Origin: Stenotrophomonas sp. SAU14A_NAIMI4_8
GTDB taxonomy: Bacteria > Pseudomonadota > Gammaproteobacteria > Xanthomonadales > Xanthomonadaceae
NCBI RefSeq assembly: GCF_003086695.1
Contig: NZ_CP025999.1
Location: 3,548,344-3,612,343 of the forward strand
Reading direction: 5' to 3'
DNA length: 64,000 nt
The stretch's first letter is position 1. Every line of letters begins with the position of its first letter. This document shows, piece by piece, positions 45,880 to 54,502 of the stretch. Below the pieces are notes generated by a model. The model did no database searches and was not told where the DNA came from. It saw only the letters and a program-made list of their open reading frames with translations. The translations under genes and the position numbers were made by a program.

Positions 45880-46600
45880 CTACCGGCCGCGCAGGAAAAA
45901 CGACACCGGCACCATCACCTGCACCGGGTCGCCGGCCACGTCCGCCGGCGGCGCCGGAACCGGGCTGGCGCGCGCAACGGTGTCCAGCGTTTCCTGGTCC
46001 AGCAGCGCGTGGCCACTGCTGCGTTCAATACGCGCCGCGGTCACCTGGCCATCGCGGAACACCGCGAAACGCACATACGCAACACCCTGCTGGCGCAGCC
46101 GTTCGGACTGCCGTGGGTAGCGCCGGTGCTGCTGCAGGTGGCCCAGCAGCAGACCCTGCCAGGTCGCGTTGGCGGTACTGGGCTGCCCCGCGGTGGTCTG
46201 CGGCGCGGCGTAACGCGCCCCCGCATCGGCGGCGACCTGCGGCGGCGCGCTGGTCTGGGCGACGTTGGCATCGGCGGTGTCCGGCGACGGGCGCGGCTGC
46301 GGCACGCGCGGCGGCGGCAGATCGCCCTGCGGCTGCACAGGCACCTGGGGGTTGTTCGTGCTGCACCGGCTTCGTTGCCTGCCGCTGCTGTTGCTGCTGC
46401 AGCGGCCCGCTGGCCACCTCGCGCGGCGGCACGGGCGGGGCCTGTGCCATCGGCGCCAGTTCCAGCATCAATGCCGCCGGCGCCGCCACGCTGGGCTGCA
46501 CCGATGCGCGTGCCGCCCACCAGCAGGCCACGCCGATCAACAGCGCATGTACCAGCAACACGATCGCCAGGCTGGTCGCCCAGCGCCGCAGTCCGCTCAT
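45880..46600 (-). pseudogene. tonB: tonB-type energy transducer with a one-base frameshift
   Basis: TonB links the proton motive force (via ExbBD) to outer-membrane receptors. The N-terminal frame (from ATG 46600) has the membrane anchor LAIVLLVHALLIGVACWWAA. A Pro/Gln-rich rod follows (LELAPMAQAPPVPP, QQQQQRQATKPVQHEQP). The C-terminal frame continues VPVQPQGDLPPPRVPQPRP and the TonB domain (YPRQSERLRQQGVAYVRFAVFRDGQV... SSGHALLDQETLDT). The two frames join at a run of five G on the plus strand, 46347-46351; removing one base restores a 239-residue TonB. As written, the first frame runs on as nonsense to 46025 without the C-terminal domain. Could be a real mutation or a base-call error. Confidence 0.85.
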
Positions 46601-47022
46601 CGCGCGCCGTGCTCCAGTCCGACCAGCGCCACTTTCAGGTAGCCGGCAGCGCGCAGCGCATCCAGCGTGGCCATCAGTTCACCGTAGGCCACCTTCGTGT
46701 CGGCGCGCAGATGGATGCGTTGCCCGGTGTCACCCTCGGTCGCGGCCTGCAGCGCCGCTGCCAGACCCTCGCGCGTGACCGCCTGCTCGCCCACGCGCAG
46801 CGACAGATCGGCCTGCACGGTCACATACACCGGCGCCTGCTCGCTGGGCGCGGCCTGCGCGCTGCTGGTCGGCAACTGCACCGGCACCGACACGGTGGCC
46901 AGCGGTGCGGCCACCATGAAGATGATCAGCAGCACCAGCATCACGTCGATGAAGGGCGTGACGTTGATTTCGTGTGCTTCTTCCGGCGTATCGTCACGCT
47001 CGGACGCGGTCCTGATCGCCAT
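46597..47022 (-). CDS. exbD: ExbD family biopolymer transporter
   Basis: ExbD, 141 residues, inner-membrane part of the ExbB-ExbD-TonB motor. The single membrane helix with the essential Asp is INVTPFIDVMLVLLIIFMV (Asp near residue 26). The periplasmic domain ends ADTKVAYGELMATLDALRAAGYLKVALVG. The ATG at 47022 follows the exbB stop by 7 bp. It overlaps the tonB start by 4 bp (ATGA), so tonB translation is coupled to exbD. Confidence 0.96.
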   Translation of the reverse strand: MAIRTASERDDTPEEAHEINVTPFIDVMLVLLIIFMVAAPLATVSVPVQLPTSSAQAAPSEQAPVYVTVQADLSLRVGEQAVTREGLAAALQAATEGDTGQRIHLRADTKVAYGELMATLDALRAAGYLKVALVGLEHGAR

Positions 47023-47029
47023 GCCCGCC

Positions 47030-47755
47030 TCAACCGATGCCGCGCTGCGCAGCGCGGTCCAGATCACGCGAGACCAGTTGCTGCACGCCCGCCGACAGAT
47101 CGCCCAGCAGGCCGCGCAGGCCGGCCAGCACGCGACTGAAGTGGTTGTAGACCAGCACCGCCGGGATCGCGGCCACCAGGCCGAGCGCGGTGGCCAGCAA
47201 GGCCTCTGCAATGCCCGGTGCCACCACGGCCAGGTTGGTGGTGTTGCTGTGGGCAATGCCGATGAAGCTGTTCATGATGCCCCACACCGTGCCGAACAGC
47301 CCCACGAAGGGGGCCACTGCACCAATGCTGGCCAGCACGCCGATACCGCGGCGCTGCACGCGCGCGGTGTCCAGTTCGATGCGATCCAGGCGCGAGGCCA
47401 CGCGTTCCTTGATGCCTGCGCGGTCCGCCAACCCGGCGGACAACTGCAGTTCGGTGCGGGCGGCCAGCAGCATGGCGGCGGCCGTGCCCTGCCCCAGCGT
47501 GGCGTCGTCATGCGGGTCTGCAGGCAGCTGCGGCGCAGACAGCAGCTGAGTGCGCGCGGCGCGCAGCGCGCGGGCCTGGCGCTGCAGTTCCCAGCCCTTG
47601 GCCAGCAGCACGGTCCAGGTGGCCAGCGAGGCCAGCGCCAGGGCGATCATCACCGCTTTGACCACCACATCGGCGGCCAGATACATGGCCCAGGGAGTCA
47701 GCGCGGTGGGGGCCATCGGGGCCAGGTCAGCAGGCAGCATCGTCGTTACGTCCAT
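47030..47755 (-). CDS. exbB: ExbB family motor protein
   Basis: ExbB/MotA/TolQ family, 241 residues. It forms the pentameric proton channel around ExbD. The N-terminal helix is AADVVVKAVMIALALASLATWTVLLAKGWEL. The conserved MotA/ExbB block is VLASIGAVAPFVGLFGTVWGIMNSF at about 140. The last helix pair is GIAEALLATALGLVAAIPAVLVYNHF. The ATG at 47755 lies 29 bp inside the 3' end of the DUF454 gene, an overlap suggesting coupled translation. Gene order heme oxygenase-DUF454-exbB-exbD-tonB on one strand. Confidence 0.96.
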   Translation of the reverse strand: MDVTTMLPADLAPMAPTALTPWAMYLAADVVVKAVMIALALASLATWTVLLAKGWELQRQARALRAARTQLLSAPQLPADPHDDATLGQGTAAAMLLAARTELQLSAGLADRAGIKERVASRLDRIELDTARVQRRGIGVLASIGAVAPFVGLFGTVWGIMNSFIGIAHSNTTNLAVVAPGIAEALLATALGLVAAIPAVLVYNHFSRVLAGLRGLLGDLSAGVQQLVSRDLDRAAQRGIG

Positions 47756-48248
47756 CAGCAGCAGGGGCGGCGCGGCGGCGGCCGGCACGCAGGTCGGCCG
47801 CGTCCATCTGCAGGCGCGGCGTGGGATCGGGGCGCGGCGCCGGGCGGCTGAGCACATAGCCCGCGCTGACCGCGAAGAACAGGCCGACGCCCAGCAGCAG
47901 GCGCCAGGAGGGGTGTGCACCCCAGCAGAACACGGCAAAGCCCACCGCCATGCCGGCGCTGGCAAAGGCCTTGCCCTTGCGCGACACCGCGCCCTGTTCA
48001 CGCCACAGGCGCAGTGACGGGCCATAGCGCGGGTGGGCCAGCAGGCGCTGCTCGAACTTCGGCGAACTGCGTGCAAAGCAGCCCACCGCCAGGATCAGGA
48101 AGATGGTGGTGGGCATCACCGGCAGCAGCGCGCCGATCACCCCCAGGCCCACCATCAGCCAGCCCAGTGCGAACCACAGCCAGCGCATCAGGCGCTGGCC
48201 TGCAGAGGCCGCCCAGGCATCAGCAGAACTCCCGTTCGACGTGGCCAT
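47727..48248 (-). CDS. DUF454 (YbaN-like) membrane protein
   Basis: A 173-residue YbaN-family inner-membrane protein with about four helices (LMRWLWFALGWLMVGLGVIGALLPVMPTTIFLILAVGCFARSS, FASAGMAVGFAVFCWGA and LLLGVGLFFAVSAGYVLS). The conserved LPVMPTTxFLLLA block and CFARSSPKFEQRLLAHPRYGP mark the family. The C-terminal 35 residues (RAGRRRAAPAADGRNDDAAC) are low-complexity, and their last 29 bp overlap the exbB start. Its own start overlaps the heme oxygenase gene by 29 bp. YbaN proteins often accompany heme oxygenase genes, but their role is unknown. Confidence 0.9.
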   Translation of the reverse strand: MATSNGSSADAWAASAGQRLMRWLWFALGWLMVGLGVIGALLPVMPTTIFLILAVGCFARSSPKFEQRLLAHPRYGPSLRLWREQGAVSRKGKAFASAGMAVGFAVFCWGAHPSWRLLLGVGLFFAVSAGYVLSRPAPRPDPTPRLQMDAADLRAGRRRAAPAADGRNDDAAC

Positions 48249-48807
48249 GCACACTGCGGAACGCCGTATCGGCAGCGTCGATCACCTGCTGTTCCTGCTC
48301 GGCGGTCAACACCACCGCATCCAGCGCGGCAGTGAATTCGCGCCAGTGGCGCGCCGCGCCATCGGGGTGTGCGGCCAGGTGGCGCGCGCCGAAGTCGCGG
48401 TCCAGCCCCAGCGCAGCGGCCATCTTGTACAGCACCGTACCGCCCAGGTTGGAGCCCTCGGCCACGTACAGCCAGCCCAGCGCGGCCGGCAGGGAAAGGT
48501 CATCGCCCAGCGCGGCGATATCGGCACCGGGCAGCGTCTGTTCCAGATCCTGCAGGTCGCGCCGCACCTGCTGCAGGCGGCGGCGTTCGTGCAGGTCCGG
48601 CAGCAGCGCATCCAGCGCGGGGTTGGCATACAGCGCGTCGATGCTGCGGTGGAAGCGGTACTGCACGCGCAGGAAGCGGGCGAAGTTGCTGCGGTTGGCG
48701 AAGATATCGCCGGCCATGATGCGCTTGTCCAGCGCACCGTGGCTGTCACGGGTGGCGGTCTTGAGCCGCACGCTGCGGCTGGTTTCGGAAGTCACGGAGG
48801 CGGTCAT
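48220..48807 (-). CDS. hemO: biliverdin-producing heme oxygenase
   Basis: HemO/PigA-type heme oxygenase, 195 residues. It opens heme to biliverdin, CO and Fe2+, releasing iron from imported heme in the cytosol. The proximal heme ligand is H23 in LKTATRDSHGALDKRI. The distal helix with glycines is LGWLYVAEGSNLGGTVLYKMA. The ATG at 48807 gives the family N-terminus. It is the first gene of hemO-DUF454-exbB-exbD-tonB. The STN-type TonB receptor at 49248 lies upstream on the same strand, separated by a small divergent gene and SMAGs. Confidence 0.95.
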   Translation of the reverse strand: MTASVTSETSRSVRLKTATRDSHGALDKRIMAGDIFANRSNFARFLRVQYRFHRSIDALYANPALDALLPDLHERRRLQQVRRDLQDLEQTLPGADIAALGDDLSLPAALGWLYVAEGSNLGGTVLYKMAAALGLDRDFGARHLAAHPDGAARHWREFTAALDAVVLTAEQEQQVIDAADTAFRSVHGHVEREFC

Positions 48808-48911
48808 GCAGTGAACCCGGGGATGCGTCGTGCAATAGACGTCTGAACGGGGGATTTCCCCAAGCGCGCAAGCGTCGATAATGCAGGTTCCCAATCCGCC
48901 AGGTAACGACC

Positions 48912-49169
48912 ATGATCACCACCGAACCGCGCATGACCAACCTGTTCCTGCAGCTGGGCCTGGATGCCAGCGCCGAAGGCATCGCCCAGTTCATCGGCAG
49001 CCACCAGCTGGCCACCGAAGTGGAGGTGGTGGACGCGCCGTACTGGAATGATGCGCAGCGCCAGTTCCTGGCCGAATCGCTGGAAGCGGACGCGGCCTGG
49101 ACCACCGTGGTTGACGAGCTGAACGAGGCGCTGCACGAAGATGCGGTGAAGGCTGCGCGCGGTCTGTAA
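48912..49169 (+). CDS. DUF2789 family protein
   Basis: An 85-residue DUF2789 protein, helical and acidic. The family pattern MTNLFLQLGLDASAEGIAQFI and the block APYWNDAQRQFLAESLEADAAW are present, ending in a Leu-rich short tail. It has an AGGTAA ribosome binding site. Function unknown. It is transcribed opposite to the heme genes on both sides and sits between hemO and the receptor gene. Confidence 0.85.
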   Translation: MITTEPRMTNLFLQLGLDASAEGIAQFIGSHQLATEVEVVDAPYWNDAQRQFLAESLEADAAWTTVVDELNEALHEDAVKAARGL

Positions 49170-49182
49170 GCGCGCAGGCCGG

Positions 49183-49242
49183 GTAACGCCGGGCGTGGCC
49201 CGGCGCTACCCGTTTGCGGTAGATCCACGCCGTGCGTGGATG
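49183..49242. repeat. SMAG dimer
   Basis: GTAACGCCGGGCG-TGGCCCGGCGCTACC (head partly degenerate) and GTAGATCC...GGATG (49219-49242), between the DUF2789 gene and the 3' end of the receptor gene. Confidence 0.85.
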
Positions 49243-49247
49243 ACCGA

Positions 49248-52169
49248 TCAATACCGCCAGGTCACCGCCAGGCGTGCGGTGCGGCCCGGGGCCGGCATCA
49301 CTCCCAGGGCAAGCGGGTCCAGGTAGTAGCGATCGGTCAGGTTGTCCACGTTCGCTTCCACCGACAGCTGATCGTTGAACGCCCAGCTGGCGAACACGTC
49401 CACCAGGGTGGTGGGACGGTACAGCTGCTGGATGGCCGACAGGCCCACGTTCCATTCCTTGTCCAGCTTGCTGATCGGGCCGGCGTTGTGCACCACGCGG
49501 GTGCCGAACGTCAGGCGCTCGTCGAACAGGCGCGAGCCCAGGGTCAGGTTGACCATGTAGCGCGGCGGGTTCTGCGTATTGGTGTAGGACCCTTCGAAAC
49601 CGCCGTCGACGCAATCGGGGGTGGCCGCCAGTTCGGCGTTCTTCCGCTGCACCCCATAGGCGCGGCGTTCGGCGGCAATGTCCGGCGCGCAGGTCTTGGC
49701 CTTGAAGTAGTAATGCGCGGACAGATCGGCAAACAGCGTGCCGCTGTCATAGCTGGACTGGAACTCCAGGCCCGAGACCTTGAAGCGGTCGATGTTGCGG
49801 ATCAGCCCGGCCGACAAGGTGCGGTAGTCGCGGGTGATCAGATCGTCGATGCGGGTATCGAAGTAGGCCAGCTTCAGCGCCAGGCGATCGCCGGCGGTGA
49901 ACAGGTCGTGGTGGATGGTGCTGGCGCCCAGCTCCCAGCTGTGTGCGGTTTCCGGCTTCAGTTCCGCCACCGGCCGTGCGGCGGTGAACAGCCCCAGCGT
50001 GGTTTCGAACAGGCTGGGCAGCTTGGTGCCTTCGGCGTACTTCAGGTAGATCATGGCGCCTTCGCTGAAGCGGAACGCCACGCTGGCGGTGGGCGAGAAC
50101 GCGCTGTCACGGCGGCGGATCGGCTGCGACCAGGTCCAGCTGACCGGCACTTCGTAGTCTTCCGGGGCGTCGGCATCGTAGAAGTTCCAGCCGCCCAGAT
50201 CGGCCACCGTGCCCTTCTTGTACGGCGAAGCCAGCAGCGAGGCCTGGGTGAAGTTGCCGTTGGCGTCCGGGTACCAGTTCAGCAGCGCGATGCGCTGCGC
50301 GCGCCACGACGGCAGCGCCGGGTTGCCGTTCAGCAGCTCGGTGTAGCGGTACTGGCCCTGCACTTCATAGGCATCGACGGTGGCCAGGCGGTTGCGGTCA
50401 TGCACGTCCACGCGGTTCCAGCGGCCGCCGGCCATCAGTTCCCAGTGTTCGTTGGGCTCCCACTTCAGCGCGGCCACGGCGCTGTATTCCTTGCGCCAGG
50501 CATTGCGCAGGAAGCGGTTGTTGACCAGGTCGTCCTGCATGATCGGGCCGGAGCTGCCCGGCGCGATGTCTTCATCGCTGTAGGACAGGCCGTAGTCCAG
50601 GGTGAAACGGCCCGCGCCGGTCTCGAAGATCGAGGTGTTGCTGGCGTCCAGGCCGAAGCGCTTCTGCCGCAGCGGATTGCGGTAGGCATCCTTGTAACCG
50701 GGGTTGCCGCTGAAGCTGGGCGCGTCGTACCACTCGGTGTGGCGGTCGAAGTACCACGGGGTGATGCCGGTCAGGCTGTTGTACATCACGCTGTCGGCGT
50801 CGGTGTACCAGGCGTTGATGCGCAGATCGACCTTGTCGCTGTCCGGGTTGAAGCGGTAGCGCGCGCTGTAGCTGTCCATGTCGACGTGGCCCGGGTCCCA
50901 CTGCGGCACGCGGTCGCGGTCCACGCGGATGATCTGCGAGGCCATGATCTCGCCGGCGGTGCCCTCGTAGCGGCGGTAGCCCAGTTCCAGGGTCTGCGCA
51001 TCATCGATACGCCAGGTCCCCTTCAGCAGCGCCGATTCCGAGCGCGAGGAAGTGTTGAAGACTTCGGTGCGCGGCGGATTCAGCGGCGCCAGCGTGCGCC
51101 GGGTCTGCGGGAAATCGTCATAGCCGTGCTTGCCGGAGAAGTAATTGCCGTTGTCGCGGTAGGCGTACGCGGCCACCAGATCGAAGCGATCCCAGTGGCC
51201 GGCCGCGGCCACGTTGAAGAACTGGCTGCCGGTGGCGCTGCGGTCGCTGCGCGGGGCAGCATCGTAGCCCGGCAGGTTGTTGGCGCTGCCGTTGGCCAGG
51301 CCGCCGCGCACGCGCACGCCCACGTCGCGGCCTTCGCGCAGCACGTCGTCCACGTTCAGCGTTTCCATTTCCACCACGCCACCGATGCCGCCTGAGGCAT
51401 TGGCCTGCAGGCTGGGGCCCTTGGTGATGGTCAGGCGCGAGATCAGGTCGGGGTCGAGGTAGGTGCGCTGCGACTGGCCGGCATAACCGCGATAGGTATC
51501 CATGCTGGACTGGCCGCCGTCGATGATGACCGGTACCCGGCTCTGGCCCTGGATGCCGCGGATGTTGACGTCGAAGCCGTTGCCGACGCGCGGATCACCG
51601 GCGGTCACGCCGGCCACGCCCTTCACGATGTCACCGGTGGAGGTGCCGCGGAAGCGTTCCAGCGTGGTGCGGTTGATCGTGCTGGTCGAGCCCACCGTGC
51701 GGTAGCTGTCGAGCAGGCGTGCTTCGTCACTGACCGCACCACCCTGCACCGGGTCGCCGGCCACGCTGAGCGTGTCGGTCACGATCACATCATCGCCGGC
51801 CTGCAGCGGCGCGCCGGCTTCCAGGATGACCGCATCGGCGCCCACCGGGCGGGCAAGCAGACCGGTGCCCTGCAGCAGCTGTGACAGCGCCTGGCTGGCC
51901 GGCAGGTTGCCACTGACCGCCTGCGAGGTACGCCCGGCGGTGAGCGCTGCGGCATAGGCTACCTGCACGCCGGACTGGCGCATGTAGCTGCGCAATGCTT
52001 CATCCAGCGATTGGGCAGGAATGTCGAAGCGCTGCACGGCGGTGTCGGCGCCGCGCGGAGCGGACTGAGCAAGCACGGCAGGCGCGGTGGCGGCCAGGCC
52101 GGCAGCCAGCAGCGCGATGCACAGGCGGGACGGACGCGGCCGACGGCCACGGCTTGAGAAGTCGTACAT
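49248..52169 (-). CDS. TonB-dependent outer-membrane receptor with STN signalling domain
   Basis: A 973-residue receptor. The signal peptide covers the first ~34 residues (IALLAAGLAATAPAVLAQ). An STN domain follows at about 45-115 (FDIPAQSLDEALRSYMRQSGVQVAYAA), the part that touches a FecR-type anti-sigma factor. The TonB-box region DDVIVTDTLSVAG is near 128. The plug is at about 150-280 (FDVNIRGIQGQSRVPVIIDGG). The 22-strand barrel ends in ...VTWRY with the C-terminal aromatic. The motif YLKYAEGTKLPSLFETT is a FRAP-like signature. Because sigma/FecR genes lie upstream and heme oxygenase, ExbBD and TonB downstream, heme or a heme-protein is the most likely ligand. The ligand itself is not provable here. 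Confidence 0.9.
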   Translation of the reverse strand: MYDFSSRGRRPRPSRLCIALLAAGLAATAPAVLAQSAPRGADTAVQRFDIPAQSLDEALRSYMRQSGVQVAYAAALTAGRTSQAVSGNLPASQALSQLLQGTGLLARPVGADAVILEAGAPLQAGDDVIVTDTLSVAGDPVQGGAVSDEARLLDSYRTVGSTSTINRTTLERFRGTSTGDIVKGVAGVTAGDPRVGNGFDVNIRGIQGQSRVPVIIDGGQSSMDTYRGYAGQSQRTYLDPDLISRLTITKGPSLQANASGGIGGVVEMETLNVDDVLREGRDVGVRVRGGLANGSANNLPGYDAAPRSDRSATGSQFFNVAAAGHWDRFDLVAAYAYRDNGNYFSGKHGYDDFPQTRRTLAPLNPPRTEVFNTSSRSESALLKGTWRIDDAQTLELGYRRYEGTAGEIMASQIIRVDRDRVPQWDPGHVDMDSYSARYRFNPDSDKVDLRINAWYTDADSVMYNSLTGITPWYFDRHTEWYDAPSFSGNPGYKDAYRNPLRQKRFGLDASNTSIFETGAGRFTLDYGLSYSDEDIAPGSSGPIMQDDLVNNRFLRNAWRKEYSAVAALKWEPNEHWELMAGGRWNRVDVHDRNRLATVDAYEVQGQYRYTELLNGNPALPSWRAQRIALLNWYPDANGNFTQASLLASPYKKGTVADLGGWNFYDADAPEDYEVPVSWTWSQPIRRRDSAFSPTASVAFRFSEGAMIYLKYAEGTKLPSLFETTLGLFTAARPVAELKPETAHSWELGASTIHHDLFTAGDRLALKLAYFDTRIDDLITRDYRTLSAGLIRNIDRFKVSGLEFQSSYDSGTLFADLSAHYYFKAKTCAPDIAAERRAYGVQRKNAELAATPDCVDGGFEGSYTNTQNPPRYMVNLTLGSRLFDERLTFGTRVVHNAGPISKLDKEWNVGLSAIQQLYRPTTLVDVFASWAFNDQLSVEANVDNLTDRYYLDPLALGVMPAPGRTARLAVTWRY

Positions 52170-52304
52170 GGGAAACCTGTCAGGAGAGCGTTACCGCGGA
52201 CGCGGCGTCATCCGCACAGCGCGCGGACACAACGACGTACGTGGCGGCGGCGGGTACGTTCGTGGAGTAAGACGGATAGGATGAGCGGAACCCCAAGGTG
52301 AATT

Positions 52305-52404
52305 CATCCACGCATGGCGTGGTTCTACCGGTGCGTGAGTAGAGCCACGCCATGCGTGGCTGTGGGGTTGCCGGCGGATTCATCCACGCATGGCGTGGAT
52401 CTAC
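52305..52404. repeat. three SMAGs between fecR and the receptor gene
   Basis: CATCCACGC...GTTCTAC (52305-52328), GTAGAGCCACGCC-ATGCGTGGCT (52339-52361) and CATCCACGC...GATCTAC (52381-52404). The last one's GTAG head, on the minus strand, supplies the UAG stop codon of fecR. Confidence 0.9.
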
Positions 52405-53339
52405 TGGACGATGGCCACGCCCAGCGGCCAGCGGGTCACCCGCAGGCCGGCGGTGGCCGCCAGCGTGTCCAATGCCTGCTCGGGGCGGTCGATGCGCAGG
52501 GCCGCGCTGATCGGCGGCAGCGATGACAGATCGCCGCGCACAATGGTCGGGCCGCTGCGGTAGCGGCCCAGGCGGTCAATCGCCTCGGCCACCGGGGTCT
52601 GCTGCAGCAGCAGTTCGCCGCGGCGCCAACTGCCAATGCTGTCGGTATCGGCGTCTGCCAGGCGCTGCACGCCGCTGTGCCCGCCATAGGACGCGCGCTG
52701 CCCGGCGCGCAGGTAGGTCCAGCCACCATCGGTGGGGCTGGCCACGCGCACCTGCCCCTGCCCCACTTCGGTCTGCGCACCATCGCCCTGCCGTTCCACG
52801 GTGAATGCCGTGGAGATGTCCTCCACCACGCCGTTGCCGGCCGACACACTGAAACGTCGTTGGGCATCGGCCGCCACCTCGAACCAGGCACGGCCACGCA
52901 ATAGTTCGATCTGCCGTGCCGTCGCGTCGAAGCGCACGGCAATGGCGCTGTCGGCGTCGAGTACGGCGCGACTGCCATCGGGCAGGCGCACGTCCTGCAC
53001 GAACTGCTGGCTGCGGTGGTCGGCCTGCAGGCGCAGCCAGGCATCGGGCCATACCACCAGCAGCGCCACCGCAGCGGCGGCGGCCATCGCCCAGCGCAGA
53101 CGGCGCGGGCGCCGACGCGGCGGCGCGAGCGGCGTGCACGCCGGGGGCGGCCCCAGGCTGCGCCACAGCCGCCGCTCGTGCTCGAACGCACGGCGATGGC
53201 CCGGCTGCTGCAGCCAGTGCTCGAAGGCCTGCATGCGCGCATCACTCAGCTCGCCGGCCGCCAACCAGGCGATCCAGTCGCGGGCCTGCTCGGCCAGGGC
53301 AGCATCGTGGGCGGAGGACGTCGGCAGGTGCGGGCTCAT
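52401..53339 (-). CDS. fecR: FecR family anti-sigma factor
   Basis: FecR-type transmembrane regulator of 312 residues. The N-terminal cytoplasmic DUF4880 domain reads AAGELSDARMQAFEHWLQQPGHRRAFEHERRLWRSL (sigma binding). One membrane helix follows at about 102-118 (MAAAAAVALLVVWPDAW). The periplasmic part is the FecR domain (QFVQDVRLPDGSRAVLDADSAIAVRFD, RGRAWFEVAADAQRRFSV) and a C-terminal STN-like region (PVAEAIDRLGRYR... ALDTLAATAGLRV). ATG at 53339 chosen over a GTG 18 codons upstream. It lies between the sigma gene and the receptor. The stop codon is SMAG-derived. Confidence 0.93.
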   Translation of the reverse strand: MSPHLPTSSAHDAALAEQARDWIAWLAAGELSDARMQAFEHWLQQPGHRRAFEHERRLWRSLGPPPACTPLAPPRRRPRRLRWAMAAAAAVALLVVWPDAWLRLQADHRSQQFVQDVRLPDGSRAVLDADSAIAVRFDATARQIELLRGRAWFEVAADAQRRFSVSAGNGVVEDISTAFTVERQGDGAQTEVGQGQVRVASPTDGGWTYLRAGQRASYGGHSGVQRLADADTDSIGSWRRGELLLQQTPVAEAIDRLGRYRSGPTIVRGDLSSLPPISAALRIDRPEQALDTLAATAGLRVTRWPLGVAIVQ

Positions 53340-53442
53340 GGGCTGGCGGGTGGACGCGTTCACGCGCGTGGCTGGGTGCAGGGTGGCAGGCACGCCACTG
53401 CAGGGAAGACGTCTGCGGGCGGGCCTGCCCCAAGCCGATCCA

Positions 53443-53943
53443 TCATCGGCCTTCGCGGGCCCAGGCCAGCCGCTGCAACGCGGAACGTATGTGGTTCTCG
53501 ACGGTGGTGACCGACACCGCCAGGCGCCGGGCGATTTCGGCCTGGGTCAGGCCCTGCAGGCGGTTGAGGCGGAAGATGGTACGCGTGGGCTCGGGCAGAT
53601 GGCCGGCCGCTTCCAGCACGCGCTGCAGCTCGTCCTGCGCCATCACCTGCGATTCGGTGGACACGGTGTCCTCGTCCTGCCACAGGTAGTGATCGGCCAG
53701 CAGACGGTTGCGGCGGGTGGCCTCGCGGCCGTGATCGGTGGCCAGGTTGATGGCCAGCCGGTACAGATAGGCGCGCGGATTGTCGATGGTCTGCTGGCTG
53801 TCCACGCCGCGGGCCTTGAACCACACGGCCTGGATCACGTCCTCGGCGCTGCTTTCGCTGCCCAGGATGCGCTGCACGCGGCGCAGCAGCGCCGGCCGTT
53901 CGCGGATCAGCAGTTCGGTAAGCGTGGCGGCATTGGAGGGCAT
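53443..53943 (-). CDS. fecI: ECF sigma factor (FecI-like)
   Basis: A 166-residue extracytoplasmic-function sigma factor, FecI type. Region 2 (LLRRVQRILGSESSAEDVIQAVWFKA, NPRAYLYRLAINLATDHGREATRR) and region 4 with the helix-turn-helix (GLTQAEIARRLAVSVTTVENHIRSALQRL) are complete. It should activate the receptor gene when the FecR protein is triggered by ligand-bound receptor. The start at 53943 is the only ATG with the family N-terminus. A Fur-box-like site lies 45-66 bp upstream. Confidence 0.95.
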   Translation of the reverse strand: MPSNAATLTELLIRERPALLRRVQRILGSESSAEDVIQAVWFKARGVDSQQTIDNPRAYLYRLAINLATDHGREATRRNRLLADHYLWQDEDTVSTESQVMAQDELQRVLEAAGHLPEPTRTIFRLNRLQGLTQAEIARRLAVSVTTVENHIRSALQRLAWAREGR

Positions 53944-53987
53944 GCGCGGTGAGGGCAGACAGGGGCGGCGCGCATGCTACTCCGTTG

Positions 53988-54009
53988 ATGCGAATAAATC
54001 ACGTTTGCA
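53988..54009 (-). promoter_or_regulatory. Fur-box-like operator before the sigma gene
   Basis: The minus-strand sequence TGCAAACGTGATTTATTCGC (with two more bases, 54009 to 53988) differs at only three of 22 positions from the Fur-box form common before iron-uptake sigma genes (TGCAAATGAGAATTATTCGC and two more). It lies 45 bp before the sigma start codon, where Fur could cover the promoter. This is a visual match, not a scored one. Confidence 0.6.
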
Positions 54010-54025
54010 TTGACGGACGCATCAT

Positions 54026-54502
54026 TCACAGGCAGTCGGTCAGTGCGTCGTACACGCTGCCGGGCATGCCCGGCACCGGCACATGGATGGCCTCTCTGGC
54101 CGGTGCCGCCTCCCAGGCGCGCAGCACATCCTCCAGCCGCGTACCGGCTGCGATCGGGAACGCGCAGGCAAATGCGCCCTGGTCCACGTCGAAGCGGCCG
54201 TCGCCGCGCACGCGGGTATCGCTGCCGGCAAAGGTCCAGATGCAGCTGGCGAGCACGCCGGAGCCGGAATGCACGGAACAGCGCAGGCGCATCGCCCAGA
54301 GGTTGTAGTACTGGCCTTCGCAGAAGGTATCGCCACACACGTCGTCGAAACCGCGTTCGAGCGCGCGTTCGGCGGCCAGGAAGCGCTCGTGACCGGCCGC
54401 AGGCGTCGGGTACTGGCGCGCATCAACGTAGGGCCCGGCGGCCTGGACAGGGCCAGCCAGCAGCGGGCCCGCGCACAGCGCAAGGGCAAGGAGCATGCGC
54501 AT
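54026..54502 (-). CDS. hypothetical secreted protein, copy B of a tandem pair
   Basis: A 158-residue protein with signal MRMLLALALCAGPLLAGPVQA. The mature part contains the family block VDARQYPTPAAGHERFLAAERALERGFDDVCGDTFCEGQYYNLWAMRLRCSV with several cysteines, a central LASCIWTFAGSD and a closing VYDALTDCL. It is clearly a paralogue of the gene just upstream (54502-54993), which shares the CxDTxCEGxYxNxxxMxxRC pattern. The start overlaps that gene's stop by one base (TGATG), so they are co-translated. Function unknown. Confidence 0.75.
   Translation of the reverse strand: MRMLLALALCAGPLLAGPVQAAGPYVDARQYPTPAAGHERFLAAERALERGFDDVCGDTFCEGQYYNLWAMRLRCSVHSGSGVLASCIWTFAGSDTRVRGDGRFDVDQGAFACAFPIAAGTRLEDVLRAWEAAPAREAIHVPVPGMPGSVYDALTDCL

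Noticed and set aside
46025..46340. Protein encoded by the first tonB frame beyond the G5 run.
   Set aside because: The Ala/Arg/Gly-rich tail is out-of-frame TonB sequence and matches no family. Only the N-terminal part up to the frameshift is real.
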